Shown here piece after piece: positions 1-12,204 of a DNA stretch of 64,000 nt. The stretch spans positions 806,001 to 870,000 of the forward strand of contig JANUWF010001625.1 of assembly GCA_026120185.1 (NCBI GenBank), written 5' to 3'. Both the position numbers and the translations under genes were made by a program. The stretch's first letter is position 1. Each line of letters starts with the position of its first letter. The DNA comes from Voacanga thouarsii (taxonomy: Eukaryota; Streptophyta; Magnoliopsida; Gentianales; Apocynaceae). Under the pieces are notes generated by a model. That model saw only the letters and a program-made list of their open reading frames with translations, did not search any database and had not been told where the DNA came from.

Positions 1-1086
1 GAAAACCTTAATTGCCATTTTCAAGTGGAACTATGTTTTGTTCATTTTTCCCAAGTGGGATACGTTACGTTGAGTACTCAATAGGGGTAGACTGGTAGTA
101 CTAGTTTTGAAGAGCAAGAGTGAGTCTTCTGGCAGGAGGCCACCTCCAGAAGATAAGCTCAACTTAGAGAAACGTCAGTACTACATAGTCATGCCGGTCT
201 GAGCTAGCAGTGTTTTTTTCAGTCAAGTGACTGTGTTTTGTAGGAATGGACACCCGGTTGTTGTTTGGGTATAGAGAAGGAGAAGTATCTTACCCGGTGG
301 CCGATCACCTACCTTTTGTCAGTCTGCACAAAGTGTGGCATTCTGACTGGCAGTATGCACAAAGTGTGGCATACTGACCATATGGACATGGGGCCCAACA
401 TGTGGTAACCCATGACCACCCTTTTTGAGTGGTTGATTTTATTGTACCTGTATGGTTTGAAAGCCAAAACGCCACTCTTGTTTTTGAACATCATTCATTT
501 GCTTGCCAGTATTTCTTTTGTCAATCTGCACAAAGTGTGGCATTCTGACCATTGTATAGTTATGGGGCCCAACGTGTGGTAACCCATGACCACCTTTATG
601 AGTGGCTGATTTTATTGTGTACTTGTATGGTTTCAAAAAGAGGAAAATAGCACTCTTGCTTTTGACTAATGTTTATTGCTGCCAATATTTCTCTTATAAA
701 GATTTCACACTTTGCATCCACGAACTGTTTTCACTAAACACCCAAAACACACACGGACTTACTGAGATTTCAGTCTCATCACCTTTTTACCATGATTTCA
801 GGTCGATCCTGCTGTGGGGATGAGTAGCTAGGGTTATCTACCTTGGAAGAGAATGTTGTCTTTTATTTTTATGTATTGCTTTGGGGAGTTGAGAGTGGAT
901 GATTTTATTTATGGATTTATTTTTCTTTTGGAAATTCTTGGATTCATTCTTGGTTTTAATAAATTTTAAGTTAAAGTATTATTTTTATTCTGCTATTTTA
1001 TTTGTGTGACATAGTTATAAAGACACCTTGTCATTTGGACGGGGCAATATCCCTGCCCTGGCGGGCCTAGGTAGCGGGGTGTTACA
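1..1086 (+). mobile_element. Giant gypsy LTR, family A, 3' terminal part
   Basis: This is the 3' kilobase of a Ty3/gypsy-type LTR that enters from outside the window and ends in GGGGTGTTACA at 1086. It aligns in reverse orientation with 18285-19260 and 55432-56300. Orientation follows from the conserved 3' end (GTTATAAAGACACC, then a GGAC/GGGC block, then TGTTACA), which matches the 3' end of the family B LTR at 30135-30228, whose direction is fixed by its primer site. It holds the palindrome TTGAGTACTCAA at 70-81 and a tandem duplication at about 320-700. The next base falls inside a copia LTR, so this is an insertion into that LTR. No coding function. Confidence 0.75.
321..700. repeat. Tandem duplication inside the family A LTR
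   Basis: A block with GCACAAAGTGTGGCAT, GGGGCCCAAC and GTGGTAACCCATGACC (from about 353) recurs about 174 bp downstream (from about 527). Upstream, the GCACAAAGTGTGGCAT motif is itself doubled about 30 bp apart (near 325 and 355). The homologous stretches at 18731-18900 and 55840-55960 have a single unit, so the larger duplication is particular to this copy. Confidence 0.7.
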
Positions 1087-1989
1087 ACCCAAGAGTCCAT
1101 GAAGTCAAGTGGCTTGACATGAACCCTTCAACAACAAACTTTAGTGTAATTAACCCCTTTCACCATACAATATCTCATTCAGTTTGAAGTACGGAATTAG
1201 TGCCAACTCCCTCCATAATTAATTCGGAACCAAATACAATAGTATTTGTACCAAGAATCCACTAATCTAGATGTGAATCGCTTGGAACTATTTCCAATAC
1301 ACAATCACCTTGGCGCCAAGGACTTCTTGAGTAGTAATTCTTACAAGTGGCACTGAGATATTCGCTCCTACTATTAGGAGTGGTGAACCCTTTATTAACC
1401 CTCTCAACTACTTTCATTAACCTCACAATGTACCTAATATCCATCCCATAGGCGGCCCTTGATTGAGCTCCAGAGATTGAAATTAAAGTACAATGCTCAG
1501 CAAATAAAGTACCTTGGAGATATCAAGTCTAAGAATACTTGCATGTTTGCTATATTGAGATTATATCATTGGCACTAAATAGTTATCCATGCGATTATCT
1601 CAAAGCTAGGTCATCCAATGAACTTGTTCCAATAACAAGCATTCATGTGTTAATTTTGATTATCTTAATATTCACGGATATGAGAACCACCGCCTAATCA
1701 AATCAGGAAGTCTAACACATGCTAGTCTTAACACATTAATGATGTCTTGTCTCATTAATACTATGACTAGGGACTATTTAAGTACTAACACTTTACAGTA
1801 TAGTAGGAATCCCATATCATGATCTCTATCATGATTTCCTTAATACAATGTTGTACTAGGGGTTTTATCGAATAATTATATTACTTAAAAGTAAACAAAA
1901 GAAACTGTAAGATAAATAATGCCTTTTATTAAAATAAAATGTGTCATATATAATATACAAGTAATTGCCTCTAGGGCACAACACTAACA
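1087..1989 (-). mobile_element. Ty1/copia LTR, 5' portion, cut by family A LTR
   Basis: Read on the minus strand this begins TGTTAGTGTTGTGCCC at 1989 and matches the right-hand 900 bp of the solo LTR at 31228-32980 and of 45879-47570. The part of the LTR that should lie left of 1087 is replaced by the family A LTR. The flank after 1989 is TAATG; its partner lies outside the window. Confidence 0.85.
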
Positions 1990-2567
1990 TAATGAAGCAT
2001 GGAAACTCCATTGTATAAGTTTTTCTTAATTAACTAGAGTCAAACACCTAATGTACAAGGTTATTAGACTTGTGTTAAGACTTCGCCTTTCATATACACA
2101 AGTGCGCAGGTCCAACTTCACTAGAGCTTCAACTTATACTTAAGTCTTATAGTACTTATCCACGCAGTGGCAACAATAAACCAATCTTTAGTAACTTTAT
2201 AAAGATTATGATCACATGATCCAGTTCTATATATTATAAATACACACACACTATTGGCATGAGTGGATTAGTCACTGGTTAAAGGTAAACTATTTCCCAT
2301 TTAGTAACCATTTTGTAAAGATCTAAACCTTGAAGAAGTACCCAACTTCATCAATCAATCAAGAATAATATTTTTTTCACTTATATATTAGTAGCTTATA
2401 ATCTACGCCTAATTATGAAAGCACGACCCAATCACGTTGATTACGTACAAACATGCTTAGACCTGAATGTGCAACAAAGGTAAATAAACAAGAATTAATG
2501 AATGAAATATTTTATTAATTTTCCGGATACATAAATAGATTATCCATTTTAGGCATACATTCCTACA
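1990..2567 (-). mobile_element. Second copia LTR fragment
   Basis: This stretch resembles the right half of the copia LTR at 22532-24571: a tract with CACTGGTTAAAGGTAAACTATTTCCCAT-like text, then CTTCATCAAT, then TTTTATTAAT near the end. On the minus strand it would start TGTAGGAATGTATGCCT at 2567. The LTR of 1087-1989 appears to have inserted into it, so its other part is off the left edge. Confidence 0.55.
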
Positions 2568-3880
2568 TAATTTTGGATGAAAATGGTTAGTAAAGGAGAA
2601 ACCACCATATGAATAAACAAGATCATTTTAATTTATTATTATGATACTTAATCCGTTATTTTATCACATAGGAATTAAAGGATAGAAATAGAATGTAAAA
2701 TGTTGACTTTCAACAGCATGCCTATTTCATTTACTTTTCTTTTTCTTTTTTTTATTTGGTTAGCAAATGCACAGGTTCGTGAGGAATTTATTTTTCTCTA
2801 GATATAAGAACTAAGAAAAACATTTATAAAAGGGACTTGAGAATTTATAGTAAAATTCATGATTTATTCTTCTAAAGGGTTTCACTCTTGACATAGAGAA
2901 TAATTTAAATTTTGCTACTAGAAAGGGGTTTTTAATTTAAGTGGTGAAAATAAAAATTCTTGATTTATTATTTTAAATAGTATTATCATTGACATGGAGA
3001 ATAAGGCAAAAATTTTAGATTAATTTAATGAAAACTATATATTTTTTAAACAAAAACATTTTTCGTTTAAACTTAATTTTGATAAAAGATTATGTGGGAA
3101 AGGGGTTCTAATACCCCCACAGCTTCCATCATAGACTGATGTTAGAGATTATAGTTATCCTCATGTTATTATGAGCATAACCCCCAATAGGATGAACTTT
3201 CATGAGAATCTAGATTTAACAAAAGAATTATAATTAATATCCAAGGTATATATTAGTATCAACCAACCTACATTGTAGGTATTAAAATTAGATTATCCAA
3301 TCGTAGTAAAAGTAGTTGTCGTCCCATCGATACAAGTAGATCATTTCCTATTAATGAAGTTTAATTATTTCTAGATTATCCATTGGTAAAAAAAAAACAA
3401 AAAAAAGTAGTGGTTATCCCAATGATGGAACTATTTCTCGATCATTACTTATTAGTGATGGTTATACACTAAAATTAAAAAATGGTTAATCTTCCTACAA
3501 AGCCTTGTTAATTCTTCGAAAAGCCAATTTTATAATAGTTTAATAGGTTGATAATGTCATGGATATAATATGATATTTCAACGTGCATTATACACACACA
3601 CAAACAGATAATTTTTTCAAGACAAACATTTTATTGAATGAAGATTTGTTTCCAATTAACAGAAATACATGGTTTCATTAACTTGTCCATTACTTTGAAG
3701 AAGAATACGTTAACTCAGCTAAATTTTGTAGAAAAGAAATTTGAACATAGTACTCACAATTGTGGAGTAAAAGTATGTTATGATTGACCCTTGTCCAGAA
3801 ATTGGGAAAGATTCCACGGACCAAGACTTTGAGTCTGAAAGGCCATGAAGAAAATTTGATGAAATAGCTCAGTGTTGTAT
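2568..3880. other. AT-rich stretch without recognisable gene
   Basis: I see no open frame with recognisable protein motifs and no clear match to the other repeats in the window. It has short A and T runs, a CTTTTCTTTTTCTTTTTTTT tract near 2735, and two similar phrases on regrowing motifs (AGATTATCCA near 3290 and 3375). It may be decayed 5' untranslated sequence of the copia element whose gag begins near 3.9 kb; that is inference. Confidence 0.4.
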
Positions 3881-4528
3881 GTGGGCTTTCATGCCCAATA
3901 TGCTTCAGTCCATGCACGAGAACATGCCTACTGCATATAATATCGATATATAGTTGCAAACCATGTTTGCTGATAAAAACCTAGCCAACAAGGCAATAAG
4001 CACTTTAGGCAATCACAAACACTAGGATAGCTATGGGAGCACCAGCTCAGAAGCATATACTTAAGATAACTGCTCCTTTTCATGAAGCCGAGGGCCTAGG
4101 GGTGTCGATAGACCCCATGAGTGAAACTAACATGGTTCTTTAGACTTTACCAAATATATACTCTTAGTTCAAGTTAAACCATAATATGAACAAGTTGAGT
4201 ATTCTTTAACTCAGTTGATGTACGAACTTCAGGCTGCAGAGAAAATCGTGAAGCTTATGTTAAAGGATTTGGTTACTCTTTCCAGTTCATCTTCTTGAAC
4301 AAGGAGCCAACCCAAGAAGTTCAAGAAGAAAAAGGCCAAGAAAAATGTAGGGGCCCAGCTTCAGGGGTCGAAGCCTGGTCCCTCAAGGTCTAATGTGAAG
4401 CTAAAGAGCAAATGCTTCAAGTGTGGCAACGAGCGGCACTTCAAGAAAGATTGTCCAGACTTGTTGGCTAAGTCCTCTTTTGGTATTACTTTTTAGTTAG
4501 AGTCTATCTTAATGGTCGGATCATTATC
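3880..4528 (+). pseudogene. gag: copia gag remnant with zinc knuckle
   Basis: Plus-strand translation from the ATG at 3891 gives MPNMLQSMHENMPTAYNI, like the copia gag (UBN2/retrotran_gag_2 type), then a broken middle, then QLMYELQAAEKIVKLMLKDL and a lysine-rich tract. The zinc knuckle CFKCGNERHFKKDC lies at about 4410-4455 and keeps the CX2CX4HX4C spacing. Stops and shifts separate the pieces, so no gag protein can be made. The frame runs on into a protease linker (LLAKSSFGITF) that is cut at 4528 by the family C LTR and resumes near 14605. A parallel copy of the zinc-knuckle-to-protease segment lies at 53700-53870. Confidence 0.75.
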
Positions 4529-5327
4529 TGCAACACCCTTCCTTTACATATATTCATATACATGCATATATATTAGCATTACATGTGCAAATTATGATTT
4601 GTGAATTTATTTAAATATACAAGCAAGGAATATTTACAAATTTGATTTCAATTTATTTAAGTAAGAATTTCTTAAATACTTTTTATATTCTTAGTTTGCT
4701 ATCGAAATAATGCCATAGAAAATGTTTATATACTTACATGGATATTATGTGATGCTTATTTAAGATCAATTTTATGTCTTGAATAGAGCATTAATTATTA
4801 AAAAGTGTTTTATTTAATTATTTATTGGAAATTATTGTCTTTGGGGTCAATGTGAGAAATCGGTTTTATTAAGGACACAATGTTGATTTTTTATTAAATA
4901 AAAGCCCTATTTTATAGTTTTAAATACTTTAATTGTTTTTTTTTTTGCCTTACTTAATTTTGACTGTAAATTGACCAAGATATTGGACTATTGGTACCTT
5001 TTGAAGTATTCTATTTAAATTTGAACTTTTGAACTTCTTCTTATTTTTTTGGTGCAAGATCAATTTCTTTTTCATTCATTTTATTCTAATAAATCCGAGA
5101 AGCCCTAAAAATGCTAAAACACTATCATATCTCTTATTATACCAGCCCATTCTCAACCATTGATGTACTTCAATCCTAACCATTGATTTTTAATGAAGCT
5201 TTCGCATTTAAACAACTTCTAAACACCATTTAATTAATCTAAATCCTTCTTGTAATAAACCAAACACTTATTCACCAAATAAAGTATAAAACAACACATT
5301 GTTCTCTTTATTTCACATGGGCAAGGC

Positions 5328-5355
5328 ATACACACATACACACACACACCCACAC
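5328..5355. repeat. CA-rich microsatellite
   Basis: Alternating CACA tract interrupted by TA and CC, just upstream of a long CT repeat within the family C LTR. Confidence 0.8.
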
Positions 5356-5377
5356 AATTCATAGTTTTCTTGCTCTA

Positions 5378-5380
<3 letters not shown>

Positions 5381-5432
<52 letters not shown>
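5381..5432. repeat. (CT)26 microsatellite
   Basis: Uninterrupted CT dinucleotides in the 5' part of the family C LTR. Pure CT/GA runs also occur within other LTRs here (20671, 25031, 31573). Confidence 0.95.
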
Positions 5433-5438
<6 letters not shown>

Positions 5439-7872
5439 TTTGATTTTCTTCACCAAAGTACCGAAATTTCTCCATAATTACTGAAGGTTAAAGTGTTTTA
5501 TGATTGATTTTTGAACAATTTTCAAGTGTTCTTTACTTTGGTAAGTAACTCAAATTCATCTTTTTGATTAATCTATATTTTATATGATTGGCCATTAATG
5601 GCCGGATTTGATATTCTTAAGAAAAATGAAGTTAGTGATGATTTTTACTGTGAAGGAAATTGGTATTTTTATGTTATTATACTAGATTAATGCTTTGTAT
5701 GGGATTGAATTGATGGAGGGCTAACAGATGATTTTTTATTTAAAGTTGAATTTGGTAGGTAGAATTCTTAATCCATGAAATTCCATAATCAATACCAAAA
5801 ATGTTTGTTGAAGAAGATGTCACGATCTTTTCTATGTGATTGTACTGTGTCTCTGAAGTAATTTACCATTGGAATTATGTTTATTGCTATTTTGGGTGAT
5901 TTTTCATGAATTTTCAAATTTACCCTATTTAATTTTTTGCAGTGGCTGATTTTCCTATGAATTTCAACATTTCATTAGACTCTTTCGCTTTTGAATTTGG
6001 ATATGTGATTTTAACACACCAAACTCCTATTCTTATAAGAAATTGTCCCTTGCAATCATCTAGTTTTGACTTTTATTTTAGTTTTTTTTTCTTATGTTAG
6101 CAAAAATACTTCCATAACAAAGTTTGGAGGTTACTGTAGTATTACTCCTATAATAGGAAGGTAATTAGCAAAGTTAGACAACTTAGATTGCACTAATATT
6201 TTTTTTTTTCTAACTTATGTACATGTTTATATTATATATTGCAAATGATCATGATGTTTTGAGCAATTTTGCATAGTAAATTAATTTCACAAAAAGCTCC
6301 TCGTTCTGTACTGTTTATGATCGAACACTGATTTGCTAATTTGAAGTTGAAACCATGTTTTAGCTCTCTAATTAACATTATATTGATTTGAATTGATTTT
6401 ATATTAACATAGAAAGGTAATATAATGATTAGTTCAGTACTTTGAGTGCTTGTGTAATTGAATTATTGTATTAAGGTAATATAAACTAGTTATTCCATGC
6501 ATTGTACTTATATAAAGTGATCATGCTTTATATAAATAAATGATATATATGTACAAGTGAATTTGCTAAGTATAATTGAACACTAATTACCTACTATTTG
6601 TTCTCAATTTTTGAAGATTATATGATGAATGATAATGATGATTCATTAACTTCCTATTTATCAACTAGTCTATGCTTTCTGTGTAGCTATTACATTAAAA
6701 CATTAATTAATTGAATAACTCATGTGTTTCATGAGACATTGGTGAATGCGTATATCCCTATATTTCATATACCTTTGTGGATATTATGGAGGAATTCTAT
6801 TAAGTACGCAATTTGTTATAGGAAATTGAAATAAACTATTACTTATGTGATAGAAATTGTTGGCAATCAAGGGATTACCCACCAAGTTTAAGTTGAATTT
6901 TGCTATTTGTGCCTACAATCAAGATAAGCCCCTATATTTCATGATTTCCTAAATTTCAAAATGCATAAGAAATGTTTTATTTATTCTAAATACATGTTTT
7001 AAGTGTATAAATAATTATTTGCAAACTTACTATTGCGAAAGATAATGTATATTTATTTGAGGAATATTATTTTATGAAAAGCTTTATTTATGCAACTGAT
7101 ATTTGATCAAATGTTTATATATTTGCATATTGTTTCAGAAATTATATATTGTGAGCAAGTTACTCTTTTAGTAGACAAAATGTGAATTACTATTGACACA
7201 ATATATAATTATGCCTTAGTTTTGGGAAATTGCATTTCATATTATGTCAGACATAAAGCTTGCATTTAAAAATTACGAATCATACAAAATTCCAAACATT
7301 CATGCTTAAAATGAGTTGCAAATTGTATACCAGGCATTGCTCGACTAGTTTCATATATTACAGACAATTATAAAGATATTAAAATGTGCTTTGTATTATG
7401 AAATCTTGGAACGTTTGCAAAATTTTGTATTGGAAAAACACCTTTGAAGTGACTTTGAAATTTTGGATCGACTGTGAAATCTTGGGACATTTGTGAAATG
7501 TTGTGTTGGATAAACTCTTTTGAAAATGATTTGGCAAGCTTGGGAAGGACAAAAACATTTTGAGTGATTTCTAAATCTATTGATTGTATTACTAAACATA
7601 GGAATGTATATTTATGAGTTAAATATTTTCAGAAATCTTTGCGAAATCTTTTGAAAATGTATTGAGCTCTTTTCAAAAATGTTTTGCATTGACATAATAC
7701 ATGAGGTTGCTAGTTATGTGGCTTTATGTTGTGTTGTTCTTGAGTACTCAAAGGGACTTTGCACCTATACTAACTTGTGTGTATTTGAGTACGCTATCCG
7801 ATAGGTGGTCACCTTCAGATTGTCATCTCTTTCTTTTTGTGGTACCAATACTTGTTATTTAGTCATCTTGAG

Positions 7873-9411
7873 TGATGCACAAAATCTGGGTGTATAAAAT
7901 CATCAATTTTAAATCCATCCTTAGTAAAGTTTTAATTAAAACATTAATCTCAAAATGCATATGTGAGCAAGTATAACGATTACAAGCGTAGCATAAGGAA
8001 TTAATGAGTATTGATCATCAAAGAAACAAGTACACACTAATCACTTTTCACTCATTGTTTAACCGACCCAAATAAAGTGAGAAAAGAATAAAAAGAAAAA
8101 TAAAGCAATATATATAGCTCAAGGATGTAGGTTTATGGAATTTAAAAACTTATCCTAGAAAACATGACATTGACCTACTTAACAACTCTCTCAATTCATT
8201 ATCATCTTGACATCATGAAGGAATATAAAGAAAGTCAATCGTTTTGGAAGTCATGATTTCACTTATATAGATTCCACTTCTTTTGCAATCCATGGAATCA
8301 GTACCCTTTGATTAAATTTGCAAATTTTCGAATCAAACGAACATAACCAAAAAATGCATTAAACATAATTCCATATAGACAGGGAATTAGACAACAACCC
8401 TATACTATAGGCGAAATTAACTAACCTTTGATTACCTAAGTTCTTTGATCTTCACTTCGTTTCCCAAGTCCATTGAGATTTAAAAAATATGTAGAATTAA
8501 TTAAATTACACTCGATCTAACTTTGTTTCTCAAGTCCATTATATATAAATTTAATTCCATCAACCTTAATAAAATCAAGTAATCGAACACCAAGAATGAT
8601 AGAAATTTGATCAAGTAGTTAAATTGATGCGTAAATCATAAATCCTAAAATATTGTCAAATTGCAATGAAAATATTGAATATATCATTGTTAAAGGAAAC
8701 GAAGATAAAAAAAAAAAAAAAAGAGAGAGAAATAATTCATACACAAGACTTTTTCTTCCTCCTACAGGACTTCCTTGAACAATCCTTCTTGATTTCCGTG
8801 AAAACCTCCTTCAATGAGAGAATTAGAATTTCTGCCATTTAATTCACTTCTCTATGTTGTATATCAAATCCTTGAGTTCTCTTGTGCTTTTATAGGCCTC
8901 TCGGATGCCAATTCCGTGGCGGAGGAAGTCCTGGCCGAGTAGTAGTAAAATACCAAAATCATTAGATAAATCCTAATTCCACTAACTGAATTTTCACCTC
9001 TTGAGTGAACCTGGCACCGGGTACCTTCGACCTAATTGGCGCTAGGTGCACTCTGTTCTTCCTCTGTTTTTGCTCTATTTCTTGTCGTCTCTCCTTGACA
9101 GATAGAATGGACTTGGTTGCAGGTTCACTTGCAAGACTTGGTGCCGGGTCTATTTTGGAAAACCCCTAAAGCTTACTCAATTTCTACTATTAGAGTAGAA
9201 TGGACACGGCGCCTGGTCCACTAGCTAGGCCCGGTGCCAGGTCTATTCTAGTTGCATGTACTTTCTGCTCGATTTTAACTTAAATTTGCACATATTTACC
9301 ATAAACACCTAGTGTCAAAAAGGAAGGAATATGCCTAGTTATTTCAATAAATGGATCTGAAAATAACCTCAAATAACTAGGAAAATAATGGTGATTTCAA
9401 CCCCTATCGCA
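7873..9411 (-). repeat. 3' LTR of the Tat-type element
   Basis: On minus it starts TGCGATAGGGGTTGAAATCACC at the PPT side and ends near CATCA at 7873. It aligns with 12205-13719; both carry the clusters of GGCACC/GGTGCC motifs (9000-9245 here). A run of 16 A lies at about 8709-8725, followed by GAGAGAGA. Confidence 0.8.
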
Positions 9412-9450
9412 TACCCCCACCCTTGAACATTTGCTTGTCTTCAAGAAAAA
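9412..9450 (-). promoter_or_regulatory. Polypurine tract of the Tat-type element
   Basis: The minus strand reads CTTGAAGACAAGCAAATG followed by a purine run with GGGTGGGGGTA immediately before the 3' LTR. The CTTGA-GACAAG-x-AA block ahead of a G-rich PPT also occurs at 40175-40209. The PPT primes plus-strand DNA synthesis during reverse transcription. Confidence 0.8.
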
Positions 9451-11199
9451 AAACTTTAGTCCAGAAAAATTATCAACAAGACACAAGTTTTTTCTCATTC
9501 AAAAGTTTCTTTATCATAGAAAAGATCATATCTTCCCATCAAACTTTAGATACAACCCTTTTCATTAATACCCTTTGAAAACAACTTCAAACTTTGAAAC
9601 ATTGGACATGACATCCAAAACTTATGAAGTCAAATTAATCAAGGGTATACTTTAGTCTAAGAAAATCATTTCACTCTTGAATTAAAAATATAGATAACAT
9701 GAATCACATAAGTCAAGCCATCTACCAACTTAAGTATTATAAATCCAAAAATTACACACTCAAGTTACGGTGTGAGGAAATTACTCCAATTTTTTTTCCC
9801 TCAAAATTTTTCAATGACTTAGAGAATTGATAGCCTCAAGTGCATTGATTTCTCTTCACACACCATATTGGCCCACTTTTTAGCCATTACTCATCATTTT
9901 TTTCTCACCAATTTTTTCTTTCTTTCTTTTGCTCTTTCTTGCCTTTTTGCCTTCAGGATTCCCTCAAGAGAGTGCATCGAATTCACTTGCTACTTCTCCT
10001 CATATTGACCCCATTTTCAACTAAAGGTCTTCAATGATGATCAGTAAGAGTATTTTTTTTTCTCAATTCACACCAACAATAGTGTTGTTTCTAATAATTA
10101 CATTTTTTTTTAACTCAAATCAAAATTTTTTCAACATTCTCCACAATTTTTCCCCTCAAAGATCTTTTTTCAACTCACATTTTTTTTCATCATAACTCAA
10201 AGCTAGCAAAATTAAAACTCATAATACAAAAGTTAGAAAATAAACTCTTCCCATAATCCTCATATCCTCTATATTTAATCTAGATGAGTCAAATAATATT
10301 CAAACACCAATGCATAAAAAAGATTAAACAAAATTCTCAAGTCTTCACAAATATCTTATCCAATAAACTAATTTCATCAAACTCCACCTAATGAAGGACA
10401 AAACTCATATCCAAGTAAGCTAAAGAATTACAACCTTGCTTTTGAAAAATTTTCACAAGAAATGATATCGAATTTTATTATGGAAAAGTATTTATTCAAC
10501 CTCATTCTCTCCCCACACTTAAAGTAGACATTGTCGTCAATCGCGAAAAAATAAACATAAGAAAGCATCTCCAAAGGAACAAAAAATAATAAAAGGATAG
10601 AGAGTTTAAGTAATACTTTCGAAGTGCAATAAAGTACCAATAGATAGCAAAACTGAAAATAGTGAGAAAGGCTTGTTCAAGAGGACATTATTCCTACCTA
10701 TCAAAACCAAACACAAATAAAAACACAGGGAAAATAATAGCATACTAAAGACACCTAAATAAAAGAAAACAAATTAAAGAAAAAATTCTAAAAAAAATCC
10801 TAAGAAAGAAAATAAAGATATAACTCACTCCCCTACACTTAAGATGGAAAATATTTTCCTTATTTGAGAGAGGAAAAACAAACTACTTAAAAAAACATAA
10901 ATAAATAAAACAAAACATTTTGAAATGAAATTCAAGCTCAAAATAGAAGATATGCATAATGAAAGTAGAATGAAGAAAGGCTTTTAAAAAATAGAAGGTT
11001 TATGACAACAATTTTTCTCACTAAAGCAAAACACATAAACCTCTTTCTCTAACATTCCATTAGACACACAAATGTTTTTGTCAACATATAAGTGGATATG
11101 ATTTCTAAAGAGTGCGTCAAACATGAAATCACCTTTTAACTCTTCAAAAGATTTGTCACAATTGAAATTTCCGTTAAAACTTAGTAGTTGAGTTCTTAA
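9451..11199 (-). other. Internal region of Tat-type element, no pol domains
   Basis: AT-rich and purine/pyrimidine-skewed; on minus it has long AAAA/GAAAA tracts such as those ahead of the PPT in the related segment 39360-39540. I see no conserved protein. Two PPT-like motifs (TTTAAGTGTGGGGAGAG at 10507-10535 and CTTAAGTGTAGGGGAG at 10827-10846, minus strand) are listed separately. Short open frames here are Phe- or Asn-rich and not convincing. Confidence 0.55.
10507..10535 (-). promoter_or_regulatory. Internal PPT-like motif
   Basis: Minus strand reads GACAATGTC, a short spacer, then TTTAAGTGTGGGGAGAG. The same motif occurs on plus at 38551-38578 and 38742-38772, and a weaker one at 10827-10846. 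It may act as a second plus-strand primer or mark the end of a lost pol frame. Confidence 0.55.
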
Positions 11200-11790
11200 A
11201 GATTGAATCAAGAAATTAGTACTTTTCGACACATATACAAAAACTAAATTACTTCCCTTTGAATGGGCTAAAGTGTGAAATTACTACTATCCTCCAAGGA
11301 CTTCTTACGATGCAGCATTGAATGATCCAACTCCTTGAGACATGATAAATTCAACACATCATTATTTGGACCCTTGTTCTCTAAGAATTGAGAAGAACCT
11401 AAAAAATATATGGCAAAGAGATATTAGAATTATTAGCATATAAACGAGAATTGAATACCTCCCTTTCCACATTGTATAATTGTACCTCATATCCTCTTCT
11501 TTTTTCTTAGGGATTCTCTTGTTCAAGTGTATGGGCTTTTATGACATCCTCAACCAACTTGGCTAGTTGTGTTCTTTGAAGGCTCATATGTTATGATGAT
11601 TCTTCATGACACTTAATGGAGGAATTTGTTTTTGTAACAAAAGAATGCATTGAGGCTTCAAGTGATGTCTCCCAAAAAGCATTAATCTAAGCTTGCAAAT
11701 TTGCCAAATTCTCGTCATTATAGCTCCTTTGATCTTGTGCCCAAAAGCAGTTGTCCATGATGATTTCAATCTCGTGCTCAAAGAAAAATA
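11200..11790 (-). pseudogene. Possible gag-like remnant of the Tat-type element
   Basis: Minus-strand translation gives discontinuous phrases such as SYNDENLANLQA, TSLEASMHSF and TQLAKLVEDVIKAHTLEQ, which look like the linker downstream of gag in non-autonomous plant gypsy elements. Stops and shifts interrupt them. Position, just after the primer-site region in the element's own direction, fits gag. No zinc knuckle was found. The overlapping 112-aa frame rich in Phe and Tyr is probably not coding. Confidence 0.4.
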
Positions 11791-12102
11791 AAAATCAAAT
11801 AAAAAATAAAACCAAACAAAAATAATAAGAAATAAAGCAAAGAATAAAACAAAGGGGAAAAATAAATAATAGAAAAATAAAGAAAAGAAAAACACACGCA
11901 TTGACAAGCTATCTAAATACAAAAGTTAGTAGTATTTACAATACAACGTGATGTACGCTAGTCAATTAAGTCACACAATGTTACAAAATACAAGATAGAA
12001 CACCGATTTACACAAATAACACATATACATATTTATATATAGACATATGGACATATAAACATGGTTAAATCAACAAAATTCAAGATTTCATGATATTGTT
12101 CC

Positions 12103-12125
12103 CAAGCAACGGCGTCAAAAACAAG
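12103..12125 (-). promoter_or_regulatory. Second, better-kept primer-site copy
   Basis: About 83 bp further in, the minus strand reads CTTGTTTTTGACGCCGTTGC, closer to the expected TTTTTGGCGCCGTTGCC. It is preceded by text (GATTTGGCATC) that resembles an LTR end, so the LTR-end/primer-site junction appears duplicated. Confidence 0.65.
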
Positions 12126-12185
12126 ATGCCAAATCAAGTTTTTCAAAAACACTTCCACGTTGAAATAGAAAATATCCTAGTCCCT

Positions 12186-12204
12186 GGCAACAACACAAAA
12201 AACT
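12186..12204 (-). promoter_or_regulatory. Decayed primer-binding site next to 5' LTR
   Basis: Immediately inside the 5' LTR the minus strand reads AGTTTTTTGTGTTGTTGCC, which aligns with AGTTTTTGGCGCCGTAGCC at 41730-41748. The GGCGCC core is mutated to GTGTT. In this lineage the site binds the tRNA primer for minus-strand synthesis. Confidence 0.65.

Larger units (their letters stand above)
4529..7872 (+). mobile_element. Giant gypsy LTR, family C, left part
   Basis: The LTR starts TGCAACACCCTTCC at 4529, resembling the TGTAACAYCC start of families B and D. It is interrupted at 7872 by a Tat-type element and resumes at 13720, giving about 4.2 kb of LTR in all. No internal domains follow, so it behaves as a solo LTR. 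The flanks are TCATTATC (4521-4528) and TCATTTTC (14605-14612), a plausible but not standard-length target duplication. It contains a (CT)26 microsatellite and the palindrome TTGAGTACTCAA at 7740-7751. Confidence 0.75.

Noticed and set aside
11584..11922. 112-aa frame rich in Phe and Tyr
   Set aside because: Reflects an A-rich tract read in reverse; the neighbouring frame gives better gag-like text.
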